Shown here one piece after another: positions 35,485 to 47,600 of a stretch of 64,000 bases of DNA. Source of the stretch: Turritopsis dohrnii. Lineage: Eukaryota > Cnidaria > Hydrozoa > Anthoathecata > Oceaniidae. The translations under genes were made by a program, and so were the position numbers. Where the stretch lies: contig BQMF02000097.1 in NCBI GenBank assembly GCA_027922465.2, positions 682,001 to 746,000 on the forward strand, read 5' to 3'. The stretch's first letter is position 1. Every line of letters starts with the position of its first letter. A model generated the notes under the pieces. It saw only the letters and a program-made list of their open reading frames with translations, was not told the DNA's origin and made no database searches.

Positions 35485-36175
35485 TCATACAACAGATCGT
35501 TTATACAAACAACGATTGCAAACAACACATATATAATAAGGTCCTCGAATGATCATGTCCTTAAATGCTTTAACTCGGTTCAAAGCTTTCAAGGTAGAAG
35601 GATTCATCATTGAATATTTTTCTCTTTTTTGTCTCAACCTTTCCAAATGTGCATGAGTTCCTACGTTTTTCATATAATTATCATGCATGATTTTTAATTT
35701 CTCAGCATGTTCTGAAGTTCCTTTACTATCAATATATTTATGTTGCATGGCTTTTATTTTCTCAACATGTTCAGTAATTTCTTTACTTTTGAAATAACTA
35801 TCTGGCATGGCTTTCAATTTTTCAGGATGCTCAGGAGTCACTTCACTTTTCATATATTTATCTTGCATAGATTTTAATTTTTCAGCATGTTCAAGAGTCC
35901 CTTTACGTTCCATATATTTATCTTGCATGGCTTTCAATTTTTCAGCATGTTCAGGAGTCCCTTTACTTTCCATGTATTTATCTTGCATAGCTTTTAATTT
36001 CTCAGAATACTCAGGAGTTCCTTTACTTTCTGTATATTTGTCTCGTATGGCTTTTAATTTCTCTGTGTGTTTAGATGTTCCTAGATTTTCACTGTACTTT
36101 TGCTGTAATTTTTGGAGATGCTTCTTACATTCCGGTGAACTCTTAATGTTGGCATATTTTCCTTTAAATTTTTAA
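35485..36175 (-). pseudogene. Helitron-like charged repeat region and CxxC motif
   Basis: About eight copies of a 20-residue unit (MQDKYMESKGTPEHAEKLKA and variants; 60 bp each, about 35640-36120) precede GPYYICVVCNRCLYKRSVV, a CxxC motif seen in animal Helitron proteins. The repeats are lysine- and glutamate-rich and should be helical. Frame is open through the array despite the damage elsewhere, which suggests recent in-frame expansion. Confidence 0.75.
35640..36120 (-). repeat. 60-bp in-frame tandem repeat
   Basis: Unit on the plus strand: TTTTCAGCATGTTCAGGAGT, CCCTTTACTTTCCATATATT, TATCTTGCATGGCTTTTAAT. About eight copies, each 60 bp, with mostly third-position and conservative differences. 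Confidence 0.85.
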
Positions 36176-36209
36176 TCATGTGAGTATGTCGTTCTGATCC
36201 AATCAGACT

Positions 36210-37338
36210 TGAGTGCTCATCTCGCCAACGTTTTAGCATCTGTGCATGGTTATCAGGTTCAAGCTTTTTTGTTATATCACGTTTTCTGTTTTTTGCTGCA
36301 CTACCTTTAGAAACTGTAAGAAATGCTTCTTCCATTTCTATCAAAACATACTGCATTTGACAAAACACCTGTCCACGGTCATGTAATTGTACTGCACTGA
36401 TGTATTTTTGAAGTTGTGAGAGGCTAGAAAACTTTAACGAAATGCCAGTACCATCTTCAATTGTAATACCCAATAGACCTTTCCCGAGTTTATTTTTTAT
36501 CACACTCCGCCTCGTTTTCAATTGCGTTACTATGACAACCGAATCTCTTGTGCTCAATCATTAACACTATCACAATTATTACACTTATTGCACATTACTG
36601 AAATGAGTCCCGTGACATTTCGTTACCATATTAACCATTGCGAAAACGAGGTGGAGCTTGATAAAAAGTAAATTCGGGAAATGTCTATTCATTTCGACTG
36701 TGTGAATCAAATAAATAAAATGATTTTGTATCCCAAGTTATAATGAATGTCATTTGGTTAACGAAAAACAAAATGCCATTGGATTCAGCAGAATAGGCTT
36801 TGTGAGATTTCAAAAAGTCATGTCGGTCTTCAACAATTTCTGCAGTAACATTCTCCCCATATTTCACAGTGTACTTAATGTTTTCAATAGAAACTTGAGC
36901 AGGTAAATCATCAACTGACAAGTATCGTGACAAGTTCAGAAGTTGATACAATTCATTTCCCTTAATCATTACAAAATCTAGGTCTGTTGTTTTCCAGAAA
37001 GACATTCGATTGAATTGTGAACAACACAAACTCAACAATGCATTACATGCTTACTGCATACCAGCACTGTCACCAAACATATGATTTCCTTGATGGAAAG
37101 ATGCCTTGGTCAATTTAATTATTTTATATTTCGTGCCAGGGTTACTTTCAACATCACCGTCAGCAAGAAGTTGAGTATTTTTCAGGAAGGTTAGATCAAT
37201 AATAACTCCGATGAAGTAAATTAATCGCAATGTAACAATACAAAAATTGTGCATAAATAACAATAACAGTTTAAAGTGGTTTACATACACAACGTCTGCA
37301 CGAACTTTACAATAAAAATGCCACATGCTGCACGTCAT
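36210..37338 (-). pseudogene. Helitron-like N-terminus: 2A-like motif and protease-like domain, MITE-split
   Basis: The N-terminal frame has a hydrophobic start and LLADGDVESNPGT at about 37125-37165, a 2A-like ribosome-skipping motif in which the residue after NPG is Thr rather than Pro. Next is FHQGNHMFGDSAGMQCVCNA, whose Cys would be the nucleophile of a papain-like or OTU/C76-like protease domain seen in animal Helitrons and other elements, and then FDSHSRNE, containing the expected Asp-x-His. The frame stops at the inserted MITE (36476-36685) and resumes beyond it with TGISLKFSSLSQLQKYI. A stop or frame change also occurs near 37040. Protease assignment is by motif order. Confidence 0.65.
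36476..36685. mobile_element. 210-bp MITE, copy 2, inside the Helitron-like protease
   Basis: Ends GACCTTTCCCG and, inverted, GACATTTCCCG, flanked by TA at 36474-36475 and 36686-36687. Interior matches the 19528-19742 copy over ATGACAACCGAATCTC and CAATCATTAACACTATCACA, and it has the same CCTCGTTTTC arm. It separates FDSHSRNE from the next conserved segment of the Helitron-like protein. Confidence 0.8.
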
Positions 37339-37887
37339 TGCTCCTCAACAGTAATCATGATAACATAAGATAGAAATACAAATGAAAATATAGGAATATT
37401 AGCTAAGTATTATTTTTGAGTATACAATAATGTTGCTATATGCAGTGGTCAGTAAAAACTGACAATATAATATGGTTTACAATATGGTATATTGCAATAT
37501 GTTTGGTATTTCAGTAGATAGTTTGGTATTCAATTGCTAGTTTGGTATTTCTCAAGTTTGCTTCAGTGCTTTTGTTTGCTAGGTCAGCTCGGGGCGTGCT
37601 GACAAACCTCACAAAGACTTCACTTTTACTTCGATACCCCTGGATATAAGCCTCCAAGAAAGCAAATGGAGGATAAACGAGCACTAAGGTAAGCCTACCA
37701 AAAGATAGAAGTCTCGAATAGTACAGTTAGTGAAGAGAGTTTACTCAAACTATCTTTCTTACCGCCTCTTACAAGCGTTCACTAGAAAGTTCTCGTGAAA
37801 GAGACCTCGTGGAACGAAAATGTAAGCTCAATACGCATGCACGTTTGGTTTTATGTAAACACACGCACGAAATATACAAAAAACCGC

Positions 37888-37985
37888 TAGGTTTGGACAG
37901 TAAGAAAAAGAAGAAAAAGAAGAAAAAGAAGAAAAACAAAGCCGGTTTTAATGTATTTCTTGCTTTCGCAGAAATCCAATTATTC
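37888..37985 (+). repeat. dispersed repeat shared with 9836-9940
   Basis: Same GGTTTGGACAGTAAG start and GTATTTCTTGCTT..CAGAAATCC end as the 9.8-kb copy; the core here is an AAGAAA microsatellite (37903-37938). Confidence 0.7.
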
Positions 37986-40403
37986 AGACATCCCATTTGG
38001 AAATGTAAACAAGAAAAAAATATGTCAAGAGAAAAAGTTCAGGGTAAAGACTGCAAAACCTAACTGGTCTTTTTTCCAATTATTCAGTCTGCAACGTAAC
38101 GGAATCTCCATCAAAGGGAGTAAGTAACCATATTGGATTTTAACTAAATGTTATACAACATTTTATGTGAAAATGAAAGCTTGACAACTCAGATATGTAA
38201 TCACACAGATAAGTATCGGAAGTCTCGAAGACTGAGTTCTGATTTCTATTTCAAAATGGACATAAGGGATTTGTGTATCATGGTACGCATTTTACTTTAT
38301 AGCCATAGTCATTTGCGCAACCATCCTTATAGCCATCCCCAGAATCGTTTCTGAAGTCATCCTAATGGTGAATGTAATCTGCAATGAGCAATGTAGAATG
38401 CTGCTCGTTGAAGACGATATTGACAAATGAAAATCCCAATTCATTCTAACTGTAGGGACCATTTTCTTTAAGGACACCAAATCAATCAATAGAAAATTTG
38501 TCAGTCCTTAATGAGTAATTCATTAGTTTTCAAAGGTTCTTTTGAAGCTTTTTCCATGGATAACAATAAAATTGACATCCAGAGTTATTGTTTAAAAATG
38601 TTCCAATTTCCTGTCACGGCAATCGTTATGTCTTTCAATACCTTATAAGAAATAAATTTTGTTTAGAAAGTGAATTTTATCCGCTGTGTTGCAGGTAACG
38701 TACATATAGTAAAGTTCTTTTTGTTTTAAAAATTTTGCTGCTTTGTTCATAGAATAACTGGAGTCAAAGCAAATCATCATCCGTTATCACAGGTACAAAG
38801 TTAAACACAAGCTGTGAAACAAAATATGCACGCAACTTATTGGAATAACGCGACAGTAAACAATGGACACTATTGAATGAGGGTTTAATAGGCAATTGAA
38901 GCAAATTCATGTACACCTGACATGAAATCCTTTATAACTTAGAATAGCAGATGGAAAGGCCAACTTGCACATTTTAAAGACTTTGCTCCACCACAAAAGC
39001 CAATGGTTATTCGATGTTATGAGAGCTTTATCAGTTGACATAACCGTGAAAGGGTCACTGCGATGAATTATTTCTATAGAAATGCCCTCCTTCGCAGTGA
39101 TTTTCAACAGATTTCCCCACTGGATTCTCACTACTAAACATTGCCAGTGGCGGATATTGAGGTCAGTCGCAATCTGTGTTGGAGAGTGTGAGCAAGTTAA
39201 CTATAAAAGAAAATCCTTTAGATTATCTCGTTGGCAATATAGATTGAATTCACAAATGTTGTACCTGGTTAAATCTATCGCCATAATCGTCAATCGCTAG
39301 ATGTGAACACTTTCAAGTACAGTGTGTCCACTGGAAATCGGGCACCAACTTTAAAGAAGCATATCTTATGTTTCTCTCGTTTGTTTTTTTTTTCAGTTTT
39401 CATACCAAAAGAAAGAAAAATGTTTGCTCTTTCTATATATATTGGGTGCCCTGTTCCCTGAATTGACTTCAAATATATTCTTCAATGTTTTCACCCATAG
39501 CCCTAAAATCGGAGTGGTAATGCTGGAGTGTTTTTGTAAATGGAGGTCTGGATACTAAATAACTTTGTGAGTGAAAGCAATAATTAGACAATGGTTAAAC
39601 AAAAAGACAACTTTTATCTTCAACATAGCATTCATTTAAGTTGTCAATAATGGGGTATGAATCCACATCAAATGTGCTTTATCTGAAACAGAAAATGAAG
39701 AGAGATTGTAAACGTTCATCTAGATCTATGGACAATGTCTTGCGAGAACAGGAGCCAAGGGAAATCTTGTTTAAAGCTGCATGAAATAATAACTTTCATC
39801 CAAATTTAACATTTACTCTCAAACGAAAAACACATTGAAATATTCTGATTTAAAGATGCTTTTCCACTAGGCGGGTTAATATGCGCAAAGAGAACTTTAT
39901 CGCCGCTTAGCACGCACAGTTGCCATAGCGCGTAATATCATACGTAATTAAAGTCACTGATTCCTTTTAACGAAAAAGAAATAGGGATTAATTTCAGTTT
40001 TTTTGGCTATCAACGTCACAAGCCAATCAGATTAGCCGATTTTGTTGCACCAACAAATGTAGTAATTTCGCTAAATGTAGTAAATCTCCATCAAATGTAA
40101 ATGACCATAATTAGGCAAAACACATTAAGATCCCCACAAATCACTTTTCAAGGGCTGTAAGGTGAACATATAAAATAACCCAAAATCAAGCATGTGCAAT
40201 AAAATACACGCTAATATATGCAAAATGAACTATAAACGCATAAAGAGAAATAAGTGTCTAGTATTTTGCATGTTTACAAGATAATGTTGCATAATACTAG
40301 GGGATATTAATTTTTGTAATGCGACATTTAAATTCGCCTCATGGAAAACTGGCTTCAGACGCAATGTTAAAATGCAAGAACATTTCATTTCTTAGTTTTC
40401 TTC

Positions 40404-40570
40404 CCAGCCGGCACAAGACGTCTTTTATAGGTCTAAATCAAGTGTAAGCTACGTATTTAGAATGACGTCTTTAAGACATCTTGCAAAATCCAGTCGTCCA
40501 AAAGTCGGCTATAAAAATTCTTATTTCATTGGCATTTTCAAAGACGTCTTTAAAACATCTTATTTATGTA
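40404..40570. repeat. AGACGTC-rich repeat fragment
   Basis: CCAGCCGGCACAAGACGTC, then GACGTCTTTAAGACATCTTG and AAAGACGTCTTTAAAACATC: palindrome-like AGACGTCTTTA units of the kind found at transposon ends. No opposite end was located. Confidence 0.45.
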
Positions 40571-41093
40571 AATAACATAATTTGTCTATTAAGCAATTTT
40601 GTTGGTTTGCTTTTAAAATTGTGTTATTGTAGGAAATGTGGGCAAAAAGTTATAGTTTACAAGTTGAATCATAGCTGTGTTCCTTACCTTGTTACAGACT
40701 CATATACTTAATAATTTGAATGTAAACTTTTGGATTTTCACAAGGATTTTATTCTCTTGCAATGCCTTTATAAAAGATGCTCGAGAAATAAAGTCAAAAA
40801 ATTAATAAATATGTTTATCATTGCTTCAGGAAACGCGATTATAAGGAAGCCTTCCTTACATTAATTTTGTATTACTTTATTGACTTTAAGACACCCGTGG
40901 TGGAGTAAATGAATTAAAACATCAGTGGTTTATCTTTCTGCTCTTCTTCCTCCTCCTTCTCCTCCATTTTCTCCACCTCCTCCCCTACATTCTCCTGTTA
41001 CTACTCCAAGTTATGAACGTTTTCGTGCAGCGTTTATACGACATCGTTGCAGAATTCGCAATTTCTGCCAAATTTGCACTTTCTAAGCACAAC

Positions 41094-41320
41094 AAAAGTT
41101 CTTCAATTTTCATTAAACTTTGCTCAGAGCACAATTGAAAGGTGTTGATTTCGAATTTGACAATTATTTTGTCAGTTTTGACTAAAATTGGACCAAATTT
41201 CAAGACTTCTACGATTTTCATAAAAATTTCCACTAAGCACAATTGGAAGATGCTGATTTTGTATTTTGCAGTCATTTTGACAGATTTGACCAAAATTTGG
41301 TCATGCGGCAAATATGCATT
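41094..41320. repeat. 108-bp tandem repeat, two copies plus partial
   Basis: Copies begin GCACAATTG at 41129 and 41237, each with GTTGATTT/GCTGATTT, TTTTGWCAG and TTTGACYAAAATT. A shorter related piece starts near 41094. Confidence 0.6.
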
Positions 41321-41920
41321 TTTGTGACTGTATATTTGTGTTACATCCTGTAGTCTTCAAGCTAAGCGGCCTCCTGTTTCATTGTAGGATGATCAGAAAT
41401 GGATATGATATTTCATAATGAGCTACATCTTCGGATATATCAAAGTGTAACAAAGAAGGTGCCTTTCAACTGTGACGTTTTTCAACGTAACTATAACTAA
41501 GCTTTACTCTTTTTACTGTGTATTCTATTGTGATTTTTGGTTGTATAAACATGAAAACGTTATGATTTTTAGGAAAGATATAAGTATTTTAATTCAGTTT
41601 GATCATTTGTTTTCCCTAAGATGGCCAAGGGCCATTGCAAAACGTTTAACAGACACCTTCGAATAATCTTTTAAGATGCATATAAAATGTGTCTTTTAAA
41701 CATCGCCAACTTCTTTATAAAATAGATGTGTCTGTTAGAAACTCATGGTAATTATAGTATTTGTCTAAACAGTCCATTAGACAGATGAATTCGTTGTTGG
41801 GGGGGGATGGCTTAGTAACACTTAGCCGTCAAAAAAGAAACTGAAACTGACAAGAAAGACCTCATTTACAGCTTAATATCCAAAAATCATCACAGAAGAT
41901 GAAACCTAGTTACACTGTTC

Positions 41921-44632
41921 TCACATGAATAAGATTTGAAAACACATTACAAGACACATAAAATAAACTTTTGACCACGATGACATTTTCTGTTGACTAT
42001 TTCCTTTTGATGCTTCTGCTTCAGTGCCTTTGTTACAACCACGCTTTGAACAACAACTCGCCTAAAAATACCATTAAAAATTTCTTTTTAAAATCATTCA
42101 AAAAGTACTCCTAACGCTGAAATGTAGATGTTATTAATCTTATGTAATATTGTTAACCTTTTATACTGGACTCTTTGCCCTTCTTATTATGAAGATGATC
42201 AGACGAACTTCTCCTTCAATACTCTAACTCATAAATTCACTAATTAGCTCACATTGTAAGCTTTATCTTATTTTTAATCTTGTAATTATGACGTAATTCA
42301 TCAAAATAACTTCATAGAGTAGTTTTCCACCGAAGCATCGTCACGTTTCGGTAACGGTATATCCATGACTACTATCCGAACCAAAAATGAATTGAGGGCT
42401 GCTACGGCAAAAAAGTAAAATTGCATGGATAAGAGTAGCCAAGGCCAGTATTGAGTAAACGCCTTCGTGACCCGTTAAACTTAATAATTAAAAGCCATTA
42501 GAAGAAGAATAGAATAAAGCACTCAATTAAGAAGTCTAATCAACGAAAGGTTCAATTACGCAACACTGGCACTTTTTTGAGATGAAAATGAAGGAAAGAA
42601 AGAAACCTCTCATTTCAACAACAATTTGATTGAAAGTGAGTATTCCAGACAACTGATAAAGAAGTTGAAAAGAAAATCAACAACAAAGGCGGCAAAGGGA
42701 TGAAACTTCAGCAACAGTGTTAATGCCTTATATCTCCGAGACAAGTAACATGCTTTGCCAATTTTTTAAGGAACATAAAATATAGCCTATATTTCACTCA
42801 AAAGGTACACTGCATAGTTTACTGTCAAATCCAGTAGACAGAATAAGACTTGAAGATCAGTGTGATATTGTCTATGAGATCCCTTGCAAGGATTGCTATG
42901 CTGTGTACATCGGAAAAAGAAAAGTAAAGTTAAACGATGAACATATGAAAGCCGAAAATTGTGACAGGGACAAAAATGAAAATGTGGACCATAGTTGGTA
43001 TAAAGATCATGCTATACACAGAAAAAAGACAAATAATAGCATTGTAATATCCTTGTGATGTGTTTCCTGGCTTTACGAAAAGCGAATTTTAAGATCAGTG
43101 CAAATATGTAAAACCTTCACCTACGTTTGAAACCACGTAGATACCTTTAAGTACTATAAATTGTATTGAATAAGTGATAGCTGATTGCTTGATTTTTTTG
43201 TATTTCGATCCCATAATTATCACCTTGTATTTATTTACGAATGTTTACCCAGGATAGCCTCTTCAGTTCCTTAAGGTACTGTTATCAATGAGGGTCCTGC
43301 GAAGGAGGTCCTAGAGCATTTAAAGCCCCCATTTGGGCTACGGAAGCTGTAATGACAGGAACCGCTCAACTAGACAACCACCCTAGGCATTATTCCTACT
43401 CTCTTGCTGAGTGCTAAGCAGAGCGGATTGATTCACACTGTTATAGTCGCTGGCATGACTCGGTCAGGGATTGAACCCGCGACCTCCCGAACAGGAAGCG
43501 AGCACTCTACCACAAGGCTACCAGTCGGTAATATATAATTAGCCAAAACGTAATCCCATCCTTTGCCTGTCAATGACAGCTGTAGCGTTTAAAACGTAGC
43601 CATGATAATCTCACTTTTTAATGACACGATAAACTTTAATTTACTCAACTATAATGACTGAAAAAAAAAATCGGAAATATTTTCCAGGTGAGTCATTGCA
43701 AATGAGATGTTGTGGTATATTAATTGATATGATTTTTAAGTATTTGTTAATTAATTGTCTACAACATCAAACTTCGTGGTGTCTTTATGCTGGTCTACTG
43801 CTTCGATTCTCATATACTATATCAAATCATACTATAACGGTTGAATTATCACTACTAACATGTATTCTTGTCATATAAAATTGCAACTGCATTTCAAGTA
43901 AATAGGAAATACCTTGCAATAATGCATACTTGGAGACAGCATTTTCATGGAACGACAAAATTTATTGCACGAATTAAGTGAATCACATTGCCATATCGTT
44001 CCAATCGAGCCATTGGGCGTGTCTTGTACTGTCGCTCTTGTGCAAGTATCAAATTCAGTCGTAGAACAGTATTTGAGGGTTGCCTTTTCACCCAATCCTT
44101 GATAGCATTGTAGCTGTGACTCTATGGGAGTTAAGCAAAGTACTTCATTAAAATCATTACCATGCAGATGTTTATTCAATCATTTTTAGTATTTGCATGC
44201 TTACGTCTAAATGCAGGTGTACTGTATGTAGCTTCCGGTGCTTGTGTTACTTGTGATATTTTATCTTTTGTGTTACAATAGTCAGTCGTACAGCACGTAG
44301 TCTAAATTCATAACCAATGATCAGAGAATATTTAGTTTCCAGCAAATGAACTGTCCTATTCATCGATAACACAAATTACTTCAATACCTTGCAGTTTTGT
44401 ACAGTCACACCAGGAACATGTACAGGTATGTTTTTAATAGCGAATCGGCATATTTCCGATTGACATACAGATTTGGGAGCTTCAGTGCACGCATAAGAAG
44501 TATATTTCAGTGTTCTACCAAGACGAGACATGTCAGCCGATATAACAGAGCAAATGTGTTTTCCATCAAGTGGACAATCAACTAGTTTAAGTTGGGTAAG
44601 TGGCTCGACGCCTTGGTAACATTTGAAGGTTT
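41921..44632 (-). CDS. unit 3: two-domain Ly6/uPAR-type protein with GPI-like tail (first exon not found)
   Basis: Exons on the minus strand: 44388..44632 (core 1, FKCYQG to QNCK), 44205..44301 (CCTTDYCN plus linker), 43913..44121 (core 2, LQCYQG to HYCK), 41921..42061 (CCSKRGCN, then SWSKVYFMCLVMCFQILFM and stop). Phases match at each junction (1-0, 0-1, 1-0, 0-stop) and sites are GT/AG. The hydrophobic C-terminus without following charges resembles a GPI-attachment signal, so the product is probably tethered to the outer membrane surface. A signal-peptide exon should lie upstream, but none was found between 44633 and the end of gene 2 at 44979. It may be skipped to from gene 2's leader, or this unit may be a dead duplicate. 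Confidence 0.6.
42600..43058 (+). pseudogene. Penelope-like element fragment (GIY-YIG)
   Basis: ATVLMPYISETSNMLCQFF and, after a stop, KGTLHSLLSNPVDRIRLEDQ, CDIVYEIPCKDC and YAVYIGKRK, then DHSWYKDHAIH. The 42801-43058 part is open for 85 codons. The motif order is the RT-to-nuclease junction and GIY-YIG core of Penelope-like elements; the catalytic YIG is intact but neighbours have changed (GKRKVKL for the usual GETxRKL). It lies between the last two exons of unit 3. Confidence 0.75.
43290..43535 (-). mobile_element. tRNA-derived SINE
   Basis: On the minus strand, the head has an A-box-like TGGTAGAGTGCTCGC and a B box GGTTCAATCCC about 30 bp apart, within a tRNA-like sequence (43465-43535) whose acceptor pairing is poor. 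A GC-richer body follows (GCTTAGCACTCAGCAAGAGA, GGTTGTCTAGTTGAGCGG). RNA polymerase III boxes plus an unrelated body are the SINE signature. It is far more GC-rich than its surroundings, which fits a fairly recent insertion. It sits in the last intron of unit 3. The partner LINE is not evident. Confidence 0.65.
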
Positions 44633-47600
44633 CTAAAATGGGAGTGCGAAAATAAAATTCAAACACCTCTTTATGCAGCGATTGAACTGTGCCGACATTT
44701 CCCTAACGCAGCGTTTATCTTTTCTAAATATTGGCTACAGATTTATCTTGATCTAGTGGAAAATTACAATTGCAAATGTCTTTGACATTAAACTAATAGT
44801 TGAATAGTAACTCAAATTTAATGGCGGAGTATAACTCATTCTTTAGTTATAACTATTCACTTAACAGTAAATCTACAAAAGTGAATTAAAAGTAAATCTT
44901 CAAAGGCGAGTTTTGTGGTCTCATGATTTCTAGTTTAATATTGCTTTTGCTAAGACAGTGTCCTGCAAAATCACGACCTTAAAATTTACACTGACTTTTT
45001 CCATTTTTTTCTTCTTCAGTTCCTTTGTTACAGCCATGCTTTAAACAACAATTCACCTACAATACAATTCAAAATTTCAATATCATACAGTAACAACTTC
45101 ACAATCTTGATATTGACGTCAAAACGTAGAAATTGTTAATGAAATGTAAGACATTTTGTTCCTTTTTGTTCCTTCGTTTTATGAACACGGTAAGACGAAG
45201 TTGCTCAGACCGAAATTGGCTTTAAATTTTCGTCACAAGTTAAACATTAACATAAAACTTCATGCATGAAATGTTACAAACTTTAGTCGGATGATCTTTA
45301 ATTGGTGCAAAATGTAATTCTATCGTAAGAAGAAAACCCAATTCCAGAATGGGGAGAAGTTTAAGATGAAATATTCCAATATTTCTTTCGCTGAAATTAA
45401 ATTACTTAATAAAATAACAACAAAAAATTTAAAAGAAGTTGAAGGTTTTCTTAATAGCAGTGATGCAACTATACGTAAGTAAAATACTGAGTAATTTCGA
45501 TGTAGCATTGCTTTTGTGGAAAACCAGTGCACCATAGGATTCTATAAAGATTTAACTGGATTTTCTTTCCATTTTTCTTTAATGTAAACGATCTTCAGAA
45601 AAAGGCAGTTTGATTTAAATATTTTATCTTAATTTAGGTCAAACTGAGTGCCTCCTATACTGTTATGCTGTGTAGGTTAAAAGATCTGTGAAGGATTAAA
45701 AATTTTGAAAAACAGCAGAAAATAGGAACAAATATTAATACAAAAAAAACAGGACACAAAAACAATATCCTTTAAAGCTTGGGTTTTTGAATTAAACTAT
45801 CGTAAATATTGACATCAAATAAATACCCTTATTCTATTTAGAAACAAAGTAAATTCATTGGAGCTTTCAAGGATTAATTTAAATAACTTCTGCATTAAAG
45901 ATCAGGGAAAAACGAAAGCTTTTAATTGATGGAATATTGCGTTCTCTGGAAGCTCTTCACATTGACAAAACTTTGGTAAAGTGGGAAATTTAATTTTTTT
46001 TATCAAAAACTCTAATCAGATTGATAAAAATCTGAGCCAACTAGAATGTGCGATTCCTATGTTACAGTCTCCAATTTTTAGAAAAAGTGGAATAATTTAT
46101 CCCAAGAAGATCCGTTTTATGTCCAACTTCATTTAAATGAAAGATGTAATAATTTGATAATTATCATTTCGGCGATTGACTATCTTTATTGAAACAACTA
46201 CGTTTTGGACGAATTTCCCAAAAATGAGTAAACTCTACAAAGACTTTGTCAGTTGAAAATTGTGAACAGCAATATGTCGTAATACACTTTAACTGAATGT
46301 AATTCACATTTCCAAATTTAAAAATCCTTAAAATTACAGAGCAACATATGAATTGATCCATCACTATAGTATTCAATTTAAACTTTTATGCGGAATGCTC
46401 CTTCTGGAAGAGTTCTACCAAATCTATTACCAGTTTATTCCCTTCATATAATATATAACTAATGGTGTTCAGAAAGCGGATTGACACATGCTTCTAGGGG
46501 AATATCTACTCCTTTACACTGTGGCAATATCATCATGATTTGTTGATTACTACATAAAGGCCTTGCAGTTTTGTAATAATTGATACATTTAAATTCGGAA
46601 GGGAGCTTTGGATTTTCAATCATTTGTTTTCAAAAACAATTCAAGATTTAAGCAAGTACTTGACTTTCACTGCGAAAATCTAGCTCCAAATGAAAGACCA
46701 AAAAATCGCTGACTAATGTAATCTCCACCGCTTTAATTTTCACATAACAAAACCAATAACGTTTCAGAAAGAGTGACGGATCAATGTGCAATTACAATTG
46801 AGTAGATTTTTTGTATCCAATTTTCGTTGAATGATAAAGAAACTCCAAAGTTCACTGGCGTGTCACCTCAATTTTATTCATTCCGTTATTTTATATTTAA
46901 CTAGCGCAGGCTCGGCGTCGCATTGGTTTCCTATTAAATGAAAGCTTTGCTTTGCCTTTAGTATACGTTGCAATTTTACTAACACGCACACTTTCCATAT
47001 CAAAGAGTAATTTTATTTCAAATAAAGAGAAAATACCTTGCAATAATACATATTTGGCGTCAGCATCTTCATGAAACGACAAAAGTTATTGCAAGATTTA
47101 AGTGAATCACATTGCCATATCGTTCCATTCGAGTCATTGGGCGTGTCTTGTACTGTCGCTCTTGTGCAAGTATCAAATTCAGTCGTAGAACAGTATTTGA
47201 GGGTTGCCTTTTCACCCAATCCTTGATAGCATTGTAGCTGTGACTCTATGGGAGTTAAGCAAAGTACTTCATTAAAACCATTACCATGCAGATGTTTATT
47301 CAATCATTTTTAGTATTTGCATGCTTACGTCTAGATGCAGGTGTAATGTATGTAACTTCCGGTGCTTGTGTTACCTGTGATATTTTATCTTTTGTGTTAC
47401 AATAGTCAGTCGTACAGCACCTAGTCTAAATTCATAGCAAATGATCAGAGAGCACTAAGTTTCAAGCAAATGAACTGTTCTACATATCAGTAACACAATA
47501 TTACTTCAATACCTTGCAGTTTTGTACAGTCACACCAGGAACATGTATGGGTATGTTTTTAATAGCGAACCGGCATATTTCCGATTGACATACAGATTGG

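Larger units (their letters stand above)
30502..37338 (-). mobile_element. degenerate autonomous Helitron-like element with endonuclease
   Basis: Read 5' to 3' on the minus strand, the domains are: a 2A-like motif, a cysteine-protease-like domain, a charged 20-residue repeat array, two zinc-finger-like CxxC segments, a DUF6570-like region, an HUH Rep domain, a Pif1-type helicase and an EEP (APE-like) endonuclease. Helitrons transpose by rolling-circle replication with Rep and helicase; a C-terminal endonuclease is a mark of Helentron-type or EN-bearing animal Helitrons. Frameshifts and stops separate almost every segment and a MITE interrupts the protease. The element ends were not located, so these coordinates are those of the coding remnants only. 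Confidence 0.85.
37339..41920. other. no gene seen; several short repeats
   Basis: No supported coding region in 4.6 kb. Contains a TTTGGTATTTC triplet motif (37495-37555), the dispersed repeat at 37888-37985, AGACGTC-rich sequence (40404-40570), a CT-rich tract (40936-41000) and a 108-bp tandem repeat near 41.1-41.3 kb. A run of nine G lies at about 41798. Confidence 0.5.

Noticed and set aside
37769..38063. poly-Phe and poly-Lys reading frames
   Set aside because: Produced by the AAGAAA microsatellite within a dispersed repeat.
43460..43540. functional tRNA gene
   Set aside because: The A and B boxes are present but stem pairing is poor and a SINE body follows, so it is a SINE head.
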